Counted from the first letter of the stretch, positions 16,196 to 25,297 are shown. The stretch is 64,000 bases of DNA from Hominimerdicola alba (GCF_900109655.1 NZ_FOAT01000010.1:62001-126000), one strand, 5' to 3'. The notes: a model not told the origin generated them from the letters alone. Numbers and translations are program-made.

Positions 16196-17776
16196 ATGAA
16201 AATAACATTCATTGGTGCTAACCACGAGGTCACAGGAAGCTGTACCTATGTTGAAGTCGGGGAGAAAAGATTCCTGGTTGACTTTGGTATGGAGCAGGGA
16301 ACTGACCTGTATGAGAATGCAAAGGTACCATGTTCGCCCTCGGCTGTTGACTTTGTGCTGCTGACCCATGCGCATATCGACCATTCGGGACTTCTTCCGC
16401 TGCTGTATGCGGGGGGATTCTCGGGGGATATACACGCAACCAAGGCGACCTGCAATCTTTGTGCCATAATGCTCCGTGATTCGGCACATATACAGGAATT
16501 TGAAGCTGAGTGGCGCAGCCGTAAGGGCAGACGTAAGGGTCAGGACGATGTTGAGCCGTTGTATACTCTGGCGGATGCTGAGGGTGCTATATCGAAGCTG
16601 ACACCGCACCCTTACGGGGAAATTATTGATATATGTGAGGGCGTAAGGGTAAGATTCACCGATGCGGGACATCTGCTGGGTTCTGCAAGTATCGAGATGT
16701 GGCTTACAGAGGGCGACGAGACAAGAAAGATAGTATTCTCGGGTGATATCGGAAACCTTGACCAGCCTTTGATACGTGACCCACAGTATATCGACGGTGC
16801 TGATTACGCTGTTATGGAATCCACCTACGGCAACCGCAGGCATGAGAAAGTCACAAACTATGTGGAGCACCTTGCCGAGATGATACAGCGCACATTCGAC
16901 CGCGGGGGTAATGTTGTGATACCATCATTCGCTGTGGGCAGAACTCAGGAACTGCTGTATTTCATCAGGCAGATAAAGGAGCAGGGAATGGTGAAGAACC
17001 ACGCGGATTTCCCTGTGTATGTGGATTCTCCCCTTGCGATAGAAGCTACAAGGGTCTTTATGGAAAACAAGGAGAACTGTTTTGATACCGAGGCTCTTGA
17101 ATATGTTGAAAAGGGCATAAACCCCATAACTTTCCCCAACCTGAATATCGCTGTCACAAGTGACGAATCAAGGATGATAAATTTCGACAAAACGCCGAAG
17201 ATAATTATTTCCGCCAGCGGTATGTGCGAAGCGGGTCGTATAAAGCATCACCTGAAGCACAACCTGTGGCACAAGGAATGTCTGGTGCTTTTCGTGGGAT
17301 ATCAGGCGAACAATACTCTGGGCAGAAGCCTTGTTGAGGGCGCTAAGACTGTCAAGCTGTTCGGTGAAGAGATAACCGTTGCCGCTGAGATAAGGACACT
17401 TCCGGGCATCAGCGGTCATGCTGATATCGATGGTCTTGATAAGTGGATAGATTCCATGGAGCGACCGAAGACCGTGTTTATAAACCACGGCGAGGACGCT
17501 GTGATGGAGGAGTACAAGCGTCATCTGGAAGAAAAGGGCTATAATGCCCAGACACCTTTCAGCGGCGCTGAGTGCGACCTTATCACGGGTGTATTCACTC
17601 AGGCTGAACCCATAAAGGTAGTCAGAAAGACTGCACCCAGCACGGGTTATCAGAGACTGTGCGCATCGCTGGACAGACTTTCTGCACTGGTGGCTGCAAG
17701 CAAGGGTCTCACAAACAAAGACCTTGCAAAGCTTACGGACAGCATAAACAATCTGTGCGCAAAGTGGGAAGACTGA
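16196..17776 (+). CDS. metallo-beta-lactamase / beta-CASP ribonuclease (CPSF-like)
   Basis: 526 residues, cytosolic. The zinc motif THAHIDHSG is near residue 58-66 (HxHxDH), with further ligands in DAGHLLGSASIE (about 159) and FSGDIG (about 181). The beta-CASP region follows with VIPSFAVGRTQE (about 240), SASGMCEAGRIKHHL (about 339) and SGHADIDGL (about 404), ending in the conserved FINHGE (about 426). This is the archaeal/bacterial CPSF-73-like branch with an RNA-specificity domain rather than RNase J, which has a different C-terminus. Probably an RNA endo- or exonuclease. An extra C-terminal 70 residues look helical. Single-gene unit; the repeat copy B begins just after its stop. Confidence 0.92.
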   Translation: MKITFIGANHEVTGSCTYVEVGEKRFLVDFGMEQGTDLYENAKVPCSPSAVDFVLLTHAHIDHSGLLPLLYAGGFSGDIHATKATCNLCAIMLRDSAHIQEFEAEWRSRKGRRKGQDDVEPLYTLADAEGAISKLTPHPYGEIIDICEGVRVRFTDAGHLLGSASIEMWLTEGDETRKIVFSGDIGNLDQPLIRDPQYIDGADYAVMESTYGNRRHEKVTNYVEHLAEMIQRTFDRGGNVVIPSFAVGRTQELLYFIRQIKEQGMVKNHADFPVYVDSPLAIEATRVFMENKENCFDTEALEYVEKGINPITFPNLNIAVTSDESRMINFDKTPKIIISASGMCEAGRIKHHLKHNLWHKECLVLFVGYQANNTLGRSLVEGAKTVKLFGEEITVAAEIRTLPGISGHADIDGLDKWIDSMERPKTVFINHGEDAVMEEYKRHLEEKGYNAQTPFSGAECDLITGVFTQAEPIKVVRKTAPSTGYQRLCASLDRLSALVAASKGLTNKDLAKLTDSINNLCAKWED

Positions 17777-17790
17777 TATATTATAATATG

Positions 17791-17918
17791 ACAATCCATT
17801 TAGCACATCACTTTAATAACGGATATTTATTTGAGATGTATTCTTCTCTCCGCCGCAGGCGGGGGAAGAATACCGCCAACTACATGATATTGCCTGTCAA
17901 AAAGTTGTAAGAATGGTG
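17791..17918 (-). repeat. intergenic repeat copy B (about 130 bp)
   Basis: Inverted copy of the element at 5906-6042. On the minus strand it reads CACCATTCT, TACAAC, TTTTTGACAGGCAATATCA, the hairpin around GCCTGCGGCG, then AATACATCTCAAATAA. It sits between the nuclease gene and the next gene's start. Confidence 0.8.
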
Positions 17919-17963
17919 AGTCCGAGGGATAAATATATATTATAATAGTATGGTTGGTTGGAT

Positions 17964-18596
17964 ATGAGATTTGAAAATGTATATTTCATAACAGGCACGG
18001 CTTATGCGGGCAAATCCACCATGGTGAAGATGCTGGCTGAAAAGCACGGCGGTATCGAGTGCGGCGAGAATTATCACGATGCACTTTTACCCAAGCTGGA
18101 CAAGGCTGAATTTCCGTGCCTGACATATACCCGCGACCTTGTGGAATGGCGGGATTTCGTGGTGCGTACACCCGACGAATATGAGCGATGGGTGGATGGA
18201 GTATCAAAGGAATGTGAGATACTTGAACTGCGGATACTGGAGGGTATTGCGGACAAGGGCAGACCTGTTTTCGTGGATACGAATATAAGCCTTGAAACTC
18301 TGGGCAGGATAACTGACAGACAGCACGTACTGATCATGCTGGCAGAGCCCTGTATTTCTGTCAGCAGATTTTTTGACCGTCCCGACAGGGAAAAGCAGTT
18401 TCTTTATCAGCTTTTGATGGCTGAGAAAGACCCCGAAAAGGCGCTTGAAAATTTCAGGCAGTGCCTTATGCGGATAAATTCACCCGAAAGAAATGAGCGG
18501 TTTGCAAATTCGGGATTTACGGTGATACGCAGGGACGAAAGCAGAACTCCCGCGGAGACCCTTGAACTGGTTGAAAGGGCTTTAGGACTTGGTTAG
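17964..18596 (+). CDS. P-loop nucleoside-triphosphatase / small-molecule kinase-like protein
   Basis: About 210 residues. Walker A GTAYAGKST at residues 11-19 of a Rossmann-like kinase fold. VFVDTNIS near residue 97 may hold the Walker B Asp. The C-terminal half is helical with many Arg/Glu. Resembles shikimate or adenylate kinase-sized enzymes but I cannot name a substrate. TTG at 17958 is in frame; ATG at 17964 is preferred though the SD is weak. TATAAT at 17941 may be its -10. No operon partner is clear. Confidence 0.7.
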   Translation: MRFENVYFITGTAYAGKSTMVKMLAEKHGGIECGENYHDALLPKLDKAEFPCLTYTRDLVEWRDFVVRTPDEYERWVDGVSKECEILELRILEGIADKGRPVFVDTNISLETLGRITDRQHVLIMLAEPCISVSRFFDRPDREKQFLYQLLMAEKDPEKALENFRQCLMRINSPERNERFANSGFTVIRRDESRTPAETLELVERALGLG

Positions 18597-18652
18597 GAAC
18601 ATTTTTCTCGGTAAACGAGTAATATATTCAGAGAAAAAACAGGAGGACTATC

Positions 18653-18940
18653 ATGGATTTCAGACTTACTGTAAAACAGAAGATAAGCAACGTTGAATTC
18701 GGTGAAGCGGATATCGTCAAGGCGGCCGGGGCTGACGGAAAGTTTGAAGCACAGGCGCTGCCTTTTGCGAAGACTGCCTGCAACGGATTTATCCGCAGCT
18801 GGGCTGAGGGCGTGGGCGTTACCCTCGCAACTCAGAAGGATTGGGTGAAGAACATAAAGACAGGCGCTATGGAGAAAACGGTCACTGTACGTGATGGTGG
18901 CAAGCCCTTGACCTATGTTTTCGTGCTGGAAACTGTCTGA
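18653..18940 (+). CDS. hypothetical small protein
   Basis: 95 residues with good SD (CAGGAGG) before the ATG. Soluble, no signal peptide, mixed alpha/beta composition with a conserved-looking CNGFIRSWAEG segment near residue 43. I do not recognise a family. It follows the P-loop gene by 56 bases with no clear terminator, so may be cotranscribed. Confidence 0.65.
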   Translation: MDFRLTVKQKISNVEFGEADIVKAAGADGKFEAQALPFAKTACNGFIRSWAEGVGVTLATQKDWVKNIKTGAMEKTVTVRDGGKPLTYVFVLETV

Positions 18941-19009
18941 CGGTCATTATTAAAAGAATAAACAATAGCGGATATATTTTTCTTACAATTCACAAAAGAT
19001 TAATAAATA

Positions 19010-19017
19010 AAACGTTT
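19010..19017. promoter_or_regulatory. LacI-family operator candidate at the glgP promoter
   Basis: AAACGTTT within TAAAACGTTTAA, ending 6 bases before the -35 element (19024). It has the same core as the sites at the LacI gene, suggesting shared control of glycogen phosphorylase. Confidence 0.6.
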
Positions 19018-19023
19018 AAGTTG

Positions 19024-19052
19024 TTGTAATTATTGCAAAAGTATGTTATAAT
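19024..19052 (+). promoter_or_regulatory. sigma-A promoter for glgP
   Basis: TTGTAA (19024-19029), 17-base spacer, TATAAT (19047-19052). The leader is about 80 bases. Confidence 0.8.
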
Positions 19053-19138
19053 TAACTCGACGAATATATTTTGGGAACATCGGCGGGGTAAAGTCGGATG
19101 GTGCCGTGTGTCCCTATCATATCAGGAGGAATGATAAA

Positions 19139-21547
19139 ATGGCAAAAAAAACTGAGAAGATCATGTCAAAGGAAGAACTGAAAAAGCAGTTCATCGAGAT
19201 ACTGCACAACGATTTTCAGACCATTCCCGATGAGGCGACAGACAAGCAGGTATACGAGGCACTGTCGAAGATAGTAGTCGGCATACTGAAGACCAAGAGA
19301 AGACACTTCACAATGGCTACACAGTCTGCGGGCAAGAAGAAGGTGTACTATCTTTCCATGGAGTTCCTGATGGGACGTTCGCTGAAAACTTCTCTTTATA
19401 ATCTGGAAATGAACAACCAGGCAAGAGATATGCTCAAAGACCTGGGTATCTCCATAAACGGCGTATACGAGCAGGAGCCCGATGCAGGTCTGGGCAACGG
19501 CGGTCTCGGCAGACTTGCTGCCTGCTATCTTGATGCGCTGGCTGCTGACGGCTACCACGCAACTGGATACTCCATATGCTACGAGTACGGCATCTTCAAG
19601 CAGAAGCTGGAAGACGGCTGGCAGACAGAGCTTCCCGATAACTGGCTGCCCGGCGGTTCAGTATGGCTGGTACCCTCGCCCACAAAGGCTATCGAGGTAC
19701 GTTTTGACGGCGAACTGAAAGAGTACTGGGACAATCAGTACCACTGCGTAACTCACGAGAACTATACTTCCGTTATGGCTGTGCCTTATGACCTGTACGT
19801 ATCGGGCTACGGCAGTGCGGCAGTATCCAAGCTGAGACTGTGGAAAGCTGAGATGGCTTCCTTTGATATGCCTTTCTTCAACAAGGGTGACTACGCAAAG
19901 GCACTTAGCAAGAACATCATGTCACAGGCTATAACAAAAGTCCTTTACCCCAACGACAACCATGCAGAGGGCAAGAGCCTGAGACTCAGACAGCAGTACT
20001 TCCTGTGTGCAGCTTCCGTAGGTGATATCGTTCATCAGCATATGTCCGTATACGGCACACTGGATAATCTGCATGAAAAGGTGGCTATCCACATCAACGA
20101 TACTCACCCCACATTGGCTATCCCCGAACTGATGAGAATACTTCTGGACGACTGCGGATACAGCTGGGATAAAGCTTGGCACATCGTTACAAACACATTC
20201 GCATACACCAACCACACAGTTATGCCCGAGGCACTGGAGAAGTGGGACTGCAATCTGCTGAAGAGCGTTTGCCCCAGAATATTCTCCATCATCATCGAGA
20301 TAAACGAGAGATACTGCCGCGACCTGTGGGAGAGATACCGCGACGAGGCAAAGTGCGGTCATATGTCAATAGTTGAGAACAACAAGGTCAAGATGGCTAC
20401 ACTGTGTGTACACGCTTCTCACAGCGTTAACGGCGTTGCTAAGATACATTCCGAGATCATCAAGAAAGAGACTTTCAAGGACGAGTATCTTGATACTCCT
20501 ACAAAGTTCAAGAACGTTACCAACGGTATCGCTTACAGAAGATGGCTGTACCAGTCCAACGAGGGTCTGACCGAACTTCTGAAAGAGAAGATCGGTGACG
20601 GTTTCCTGAAGAATGCTTCCGAACTCAGCAAGCTGGCTGTATTCAAGGACGATGAAAAAGTTCTCAACAGACTGGCTGAGATAAAGAAGGAAAACAAGGA
20701 GAGATTCGCGAAGTACGTTAAGAACCAGTACGGCGCTGTGCTGAACACGGATTCCATATTCGATGTACAGGTAAAGAGACTTCACGAGTACAAGCGTCAA
20801 CAGCTGAATGCGCTGAATATAATCGCGCAGTACAACTATCTCAAGGCTAATCCCAACGCTGATTTCGTGCCCAAGACCTACATCTTTGCGGCTAAGGCGG
20901 CACCCGGATACTACATGGCTAAGCAGATAATCAAGCTGATATGGAACATCTCACAGGAGCTGAAAAAGAACGACAAGCTGAGAGAAAAGCTGAACGTTAT
21001 CTTCCTTGAAGACTACAACGTATCCCTTTCAGAGATACTGATGCCCGCGGCTGATATCTCCGAGCAGATATCCCTTGCAGGTACCGAAGCAAGCGGTACG
21101 GGCAACATGAAGCTGATGATAAACGGCGCAGTTACTCTGGGTACTATGGACGGCGCAAATGTTGAGATACACGAGCAGGTAGGCGACGACAACATCATCA
21201 TCTTTGGTATGAACGTTGACGAGGTAAATGCCTGCAAGGCGGGTTACAGACCTATCGAGATATACAACAAGAACCAGATAGTAAAGCAGGCTATCGATAC
21301 TATCCAGTACGGTGTGAACGGAGTACAGTTCCCCGAGATAGCTGACACCCTGAAAAACACCGATACCTATATGGCACTGAAGGACTTCGACAGCTATCAG
21401 CAGGCACAGAAGTTTGCCAGCGAGTGCTACGCCGACAAGATGAAGTGGCAGAGAATGAGCCTTGCAAACATCGCAGGCGCAGGCATCTTCTCCGCTGACC
21501 GCTCCGTTGAAGAGTACGCAAAGGACATCTGGGGACTCACCAAATAA
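19139..21547 (+). CDS. glgP: glycogen / maltodextrin phosphorylase
   Basis: Releases glucose-1-phosphate from the ends of alpha-1,4-glucans; cytosolic PLP enzyme. 802 residues from ATG 19139 (SD AGGAGG), the normal family length (about 790-840). The N-terminal substrate region (DAGLGNGGLGRLAACYLDAL, about residue 118) and the PLP lysine in EASGTGNMKL (about K658) are intact. The frame stays open to 19106, but the SD supports 19139. A LacI-type operator lies directly at its promoter, linking it to the sugar importer upstream. Its stop codon is inside the left arm of an inverted-repeat element. Confidence 0.97.
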   Translation: MAKKTEKIMSKEELKKQFIEILHNDFQTIPDEATDKQVYEALSKIVVGILKTKRRHFTMATQSAGKKKVYYLSMEFLMGRSLKTSLYNLEMNNQARDMLKDLGISINGVYEQEPDAGLGNGGLGRLAACYLDALAADGYHATGYSICYEYGIFKQKLEDGWQTELPDNWLPGGSVWLVPSPTKAIEVRFDGELKEYWDNQYHCVTHENYTSVMAVPYDLYVSGYGSAAVSKLRLWKAEMASFDMPFFNKGDYAKALSKNIMSQAITKVLYPNDNHAEGKSLRLRQQYFLCAASVGDIVHQHMSVYGTLDNLHEKVAIHINDTHPTLAIPELMRILLDDCGYSWDKAWHIVTNTFAYTNHTVMPEALEKWDCNLLKSVCPRIFSIIIEINERYCRDLWERYRDEAKCGHMSIVENNKVKMATLCVHASHSVNGVAKIHSEIIKKETFKDEYLDTPTKFKNVTNGIAYRRWLYQSNEGLTELLKEKIGDGFLKNASELSKLAVFKDDEKVLNRLAEIKKENKERFAKYVKNQYGAVLNTDSIFDVQVKRLHEYKRQQLNALNIIAQYNYLKANPNADFVPKTYIFAAKAAPGYYMAKQIIKLIWNISQELKKNDKLREKLNVIFLEDYNVSLSEILMPAADISEQISLAGTEASGTGNMKLMINGAVTLGTMDGANVEIHEQVGDDNIIIFGMNVDEVNACKAGYRPIEIYNKNQIVKQAIDTIQYGVNGVQFPEIADTLKNTDTYMALKDFDSYQQAQKFASECYADKMKWQRMSLANIAGAGIFSADRSVEEYAKDIWGLTK

Positions 21548-21878
21548 TTCATAATTCACAATTCATAATTCGTAATTGTTGGCAGAGAACGCGGGTTTTG
21601 TGTTCTGGCATTTGGATTGCGTTGAAATGAGTTTGATGTTCTTTCGGTAATTCATAATTTTGGCAATGGCGAGAAGTTCTTGCTCTGTTATGTAAATTGC
21701 GGATTTATGAGTTTGAAGTTCTAAAAAATAATCGTGCGCTTATCGCGAATTAGCGGTAAGCGCACTTTCTTATGTACTCAAATTGTCAGCGCAGGGAACT
21801 GATAAGTCATGCTGATTTAAGATAGCAAAACACACCCGCGCCCCTTGACAAAAATTTTGAATTGTGAATTATGAATTA
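21545..21878. mobile_element. 334-bp inverted-repeat (MITE-like) element between convergent genes
   Basis: The ends are a perfect 21-bp inverted repeat: left 21545-21565, right 21858-21878, AT-rich with alternating AATTCATAATT / AATTCACAATT motifs. The interior codes for nothing and holds one terminator hairpin. The left arm contains the stop codon of glgP and the right arm the stop codon of the convergent DUF4830 gene. No target duplication is obvious and no transposase is present. It could be a MITE or a bidirectional 3'-end structure. Confidence 0.65.
21734..21771 (+). terminator. terminator inside the inverted-repeat element
   Basis: GTGCGCTTA-T-CGC pairs with GCG-G-TAAGCGCAC around a 6-base loop, followed by TTTCTT. 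It serves glgP. Confidence 0.8.
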
Positions 21879-22330
21879 AAGCGAAGCCCCTGCATGAAGC
21901 CGTCGGATGCGGTGGAGCTGACATCGCCGCCTATCAGCTGACCGTCACTGACCATCAGGTGGCAGAGTATGCAGTCTTCTTTTTCGTGGTCGGGATAGTT
22001 GAGAACTTTGTAGGTGTAGACCTGTACCTGCATACCTTTGTAGGCGTTGAGGTCGAAGCCCTGCTGTTTCTGAAGATCGTTGTAGCTCTTGTAGACATCG
22101 CTCCATTCTTCGGGGATAAGCACGGTCTTGACTTCGTCGAACTTTTCTGGGACTTCCCAGCCCATTTCGTGCAAAAAATGCTGACGCTTTGTTTCGCTGT
22201 CAAGCTCGCGGATATTGTTTCGTCCTTTCAGCCCGAAAAACAAAAGCATAGCCAGCACAGCGGCGGCTATACCAAGTATAACTGTCAGCCAGACTTTGGG
22301 TCGTTTAACTTTTACGGTGTGTATGAACAT
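21869..22330 (-). CDS. DUF4830 domain membrane-anchored protein
   Basis: About 153 residues. An N-terminal membrane helix (residues about 14-33) precedes an extracellular or periplasm-facing domain with the DUF4830 pattern (EVPEKFDEVKTVLIP, then YKGMQVQVYTYKV and a final VSDGQLIGGDVSS). The start at 22330 is chosen because GGGAGG precedes it; the open frame to 22519 has no support. The last codons lie in the right arm of the inverted-repeat element. Function unknown. Confidence 0.8.
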   Translation of the reverse strand: MFIHTVKVKRPKVWLTVILGIAAAVLAMLLFFGLKGRNNIRELDSETKRQHFLHEMGWEVPEKFDEVKTVLIPEEWSDVYKSYNDLQKQQGFDLNAYKGMQVQVYTYKVLNYPDHEKEDCILCHLMVSDGQLIGGDVSSTASDGFMQGLRFNS

Positions 22331-22856
22331 AGATGTATCCTCCCTGAAATGCATTTGATAAATAATATGCCGTGGGATGATAAAATAGACTTGCTGTTTT
22401 TCTGCCGAAGGGGTAAACTGAAAGTTCAGTTTTGAAAGAGGTTTTCTGAACTCTTTCGCGCGTAGAACAGTGCAAATTTTGCCGTGAAATGTTAAAATAA
22501 TTATCAGAAAACAATTCACGATTAGTATATAAGGTCGGAAATCTGTCGCATTTTGATGGTGAAATGTTGTGCAAGATAGCTAAAAATTTATAGGGGGATT
22601 AATATGAAATCACGATTTTAAGCTTTTTTGCCCGAATTGCTTTGACAATTACAAAATATGTGGTAAAATATATATTAGGTAACACCGACTTTGGTTATGT
22701 TTTTCTCAACTATCTGTTTTGCTGACAGATAATTGCGGAAAAGATGGGTATGGTTATTTTATTTAATCAAAGTCAATAGGGTGAAGGATTCCGCGCGGGC
22801 GGAGATAGATCAATGATACCGCCGTGAAAGCGCATTTATGAAAGGAGTAATAGACT
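22331..22856. other. 526-bp divergent intergenic region before minD
   Basis: No credible gene. It holds the minD promoter (22642-22669), a hairpin near 22712-22732 (TATCTGT...ACAGATA) and a leader of about 180 bases before the minD start. I recognise no riboswitch. Confidence 0.6.
22642..22669 (+). promoter_or_regulatory. sigma-A promoter for minD-mgsA
   Basis: TTGACA (22642-22647), 16-base spacer, TAAAAT (22664-22669). The leader is about 180 bases. Confidence 0.7.
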
Positions 22857-23594
22857 ATGTCTAAAATCATTGCAGTTACGTCAGGTAAGGGTGGAACGGG
22901 AAAGTCCTCCATCAGTGCTTGTCTGGGATATGCATTGGCTAAGCAGGGCAACAGAACTCTGATAATCGAGCTGGACTTCGGTCTGAGATGCATGGACATC
23001 ATGCTCGGTATGCAGGGTAATATCACCTACGATCTGGGCGATGTGCTGGAGGGCACCTGTGACGTATACAAGGCTACTACCACAGTCAAGCTGGCATCGA
23101 ACCTGAGCGTACTGTGCGCACCTTCCGATCCTTTTGTACAGCTTAAAGCGGAGGACATAGAGAAGATCACACATGAGATGAGAAAGTATTTTGAATACAT
23201 CATCATAGATACCTCGGCAGGTATCAACGGCTCGGTATTTGATATAGTTACCAATTCCGACCTGATACTGATAGTAACAACTCCCGACCCTGTTTGTGTA
23301 AGAGATGCACAGATGATGTCTGACGAGTTCTACAAGAGAGGAAATCAGAAGCAGAGACTTGTGATAAACAAGGCAAGCAAGAGAATATTCGAGTTTGAGG
23401 ATATGGACGACCTTGACGCGATAATCGATACCGTAGGAGTACAGCTGCTGGGCGTTATCCCTGAGGATTCCGCGATACCGCTGGCTACCGGCAAGGGCGC
23501 TCCGCTGTCGTCCAGCTCCATGGGCTTTGTAGCTTTCTCGGCGATCTCGAGAAGGATCAAGGGCGAGCATATTCCGATTCAGATCAAGATGTGA
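22857..23594 (+). CDS. minD: MinD-like septum-site ATPase
   Basis: 245-residue ParA/MinD ATPase. Deviant Walker A KGGTGKSS at residues 11-18 with the signature Lys, Walker A' LIIELDFG near 38, Walker B YIIIDTSAG near 119. MinD places division inhibitors at the membrane; the C-terminal end has a basic segment (RRIKGEHIPIQIKM) that may act as the membrane-targeting helix but is less amphipathic than in typical MinD. MinC and MinE are not adjacent; the next gene is mgsA, a neighbour of min genes in other clostridia. A FlhG/MinD-like role is the alternative. Confidence 0.85.
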   Translation: MSKIIAVTSGKGGTGKSSISACLGYALAKQGNRTLIIELDFGLRCMDIMLGMQGNITYDLGDVLEGTCDVYKATTTVKLASNLSVLCAPSDPFVQLKAEDIEKITHEMRKYFEYIIIDTSAGINGSVFDIVTNSDLILIVTTPDPVCVRDAQMMSDEFYKRGNQKQRLVINKASKRIFEFEDMDDLDAIIDTVGVQLLGVIPEDSAIPLATGKGAPLSSSSMGFVAFSAISRRIKGEHIPIQIKM

Positions 23595-23629
23595 CCTTAA
23601 TCAACGACTAAAAACTGGGGGGATTTTCT

Positions 23630-24040
23630 TTGAATATAGCACTCATCGCGCATGATACCAAGAAGGAACTTATGGTGCAGTTCTGCATAGCGTACTGCGG
23701 TATACTTAGCAAGCACAGACTTTGTGCAACAGGCACAACAGGCAAGATAGTTGCTGAGGCAACTGGTCTTTCGATACAGCGCTACATGGGCGGTTCGCAG
23801 GGCGGCGATCAGCAGATCGCAGCAAGGATCTCATGTAATGAGATAGACCTTCTGCTGTTCTTCCGTGACCCTATCTCAGCGAAGCCTCATGAGCCCAACG
23901 AGATGAATTTGCTTAGACTCTGCGATGTTCACAACATACCTGTTGCGACCAATATCGCTACAGCAGAAGCACTTATACACTCTCTTGAGAGGGGCGACCT
24001 TGACTGGAGAGATATTGTCAATCCGACTACACAGAACTAG
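23630..24040 (+). CDS. mgsA: methylglyoxal synthase
   Basis: Converts dihydroxyacetone phosphate to methylglyoxal and phosphate, a glycolytic overflow route. 136 residues, usual length. Family motifs: N-terminal [18 protein letters not shown] phosphate loop near residue 36, the GGDQQI catalytic-Asp segment near 58 and FFRDP-x-KPHEPN near 83. TTG start with a GGGGGGAT SD. 35 bases after minD, same operon; ends at a strong terminator. Confidence 0.96.
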   Translation: MNIALIAHDTKKELMVQFCIAYCGILSKHRLCATGTTGKIVAEATGLSIQRYMGGSQGGDQQIAARISCNEIDLLLFFRDPISAKPHEPNEMNLLRLCDVHNIPVATNIATAEALIHSLERGDLDWRDIVNPTTQN

Positions 24041-24053
24041 GATAGATAACATT

Positions 24054-24083
24054 ATCGGCAAACGCTCTGTTTGCCGATTTTTT
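24054..24083 (+). terminator. terminator of minD-mgsA
   Basis: ATCGGCAAAC pairs perfectly with GTTTGCCGAT around a 5-base loop, followed by a T-run. Confidence 0.92.
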
Positions 24084-24118
24084 GTGTGATACGGAACAGT
24101 ATGACCAAAGGAGGGGCT

Positions 24119-24715
24119 ATGAAACTTTCCGAACTGCTGAATGAGAGCCCGACTGACGAGAACATCCAAAGGCTGTTATACAGCGGGCTGGATTATGACG
24201 GAAGCCCGGCTGGGGCGATAATGGTGCTGGGCAGCAGGAAAGCCTGCGACTACCGCGTACCCGAGGCGGCGAGGCTTTACAGCGAAGGCAGAGCCCCTGT
24301 GATGCTGCTTATCGGGGGCAAGGTGCAGGATACCTCACTGGGAGAGATGCCCGAGTGTGAGAGCATGGAGAGGGCGGCTGTCGCCCTTGGTGTGCCGCCG
24401 GAGAACATCATCACCGAGAGAAAATCGATGAACACTGCGGATAACTTCATGTATTCCGAAGTCCTGCTGAGAGATATCCTGCCCGAAGGCGGAAAAATCA
24501 TACTTGTGACCACGGCTTATCATATGAGACGGGCTCTTCTGATGGCTAATAAGATGCTTCCGCAGTATAGATTTATAACCTGTCCCGTGCAAAAGGGGTC
24601 GGCGACAAAAGAAAATTGGTACAAAACCGAAAAAGGTCGGCTGACAGTACTTGACGAATGGCGAAAATTAAGTTATTATATAAGGGTAGGTATTTTTGAG
24701 GATACCGAGATTTGA
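24119..24715 (+). CDS. YdcF/ElyC (DUF218) family protein
   Basis: About 198 residues. The DUF218 core shows IMVLGS near residue 37, a central MLLIGG and the later TTAYHMRRALLM helix. Family members such as SanA and ElyC affect envelope polysaccharide, but many are cytosolic and uncharacterised; no signal peptide is seen here. Start at 24119 chosen for the AAAGGAGGGG SD. The upstream frame overlaps the mgsA terminator. Confidence 0.85.
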   Translation: MKLSELLNESPTDENIQRLLYSGLDYDGSPAGAIMVLGSRKACDYRVPEAARLYSEGRAPVMLLIGGKVQDTSLGEMPECESMERAAVALGVPPENIITERKSMNTADNFMYSEVLLRDILPEGGKIILVTTAYHMRRALLMANKMLPQYRFITCPVQKGSATKENWYKTEKGRLTVLDEWRKLSYYIRVGIFEDTEI

Positions 24716-24745
24716 TATCATGACTCATCAGGGAGAAGACACAGT

Positions 24746-25270
24746 ATGAGCGATTATATGATACGGGATGTTAGAGATGATGATGCCGCTGAGCTTTTGC
24801 GGATATATTCTTATTATGTTCTGAACACCGCGGTCTCATTTGAATATGAAGCGCCGACGGTTCGGGAGTTTTGTGAGCGTATAAGGAAGATCACCGCGAA
24901 GTATCCATATCTTGTATGTGAAAAAGATGGCGGGATAGTTGGGTATGTCTATGCGGGGGAATACAGTTCAAGAGAAGCTTATTCGTGGACTGTTGCAACG
25001 TCGATATACGTGAAAAAGGAACTCCGCAGACAGGGCATAGGCACCATGCTTTATGCAGAGCTGGAAAAGCGTCTGCGGGATATGGGTATAGTCAATCTTC
25101 TGGCAGGTGCTGCATACTGCGAAAACGAGGACGAATATCTTACACATGACAGCTATGATTTTCATGCTGCCAGTGGTTTTCATCAGGTGGCACGGCTGGA
25201 AACTGTCGGAAAGAAATTCGGCAGATGGTATGATCTTGTGTGGATGCAGAAAAAGATCAGTGAAGGCTGA
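24746..25270 (+). CDS. GNAT N-acetyltransferase (phosphinothricin acetyltransferase-like)
   Basis: 174-residue acetyl-CoA-dependent acetyltransferase. The acetyl-CoA loop RRQGIGTML is near residue 95. The N-terminus (IRDVRDDDAAELLRIY) and the ASGF / RLETVGKKFGRWYD segment match the PAT/YncA branch that modifies amino acids such as methionine sulfone. Directly follows the YdcF gene (30 bases). Substrate unproven. Confidence 0.9.
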   Translation: MSDYMIRDVRDDDAAELLRIYSYYVLNTAVSFEYEAPTVREFCERIRKITAKYPYLVCEKDGGIVGYVYAGEYSSREAYSWTVATSIYVKKELRRQGIGTMLYAELEKRLRDMGIVNLLAGAAYCENEDEYLTHDSYDFHAASGFHQVARLETVGKKFGRWYDLVWMQKKISEG

Positions 25271-25297
25271 TATCATATAAATTCGGAGGTCACGGAT

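Noticed and set aside
22331-22519. 63-codon N-terminal extension of the DUF4830 gene
   Set aside because: Composition is random-like, and a good SD precedes the internal ATG at 22330.
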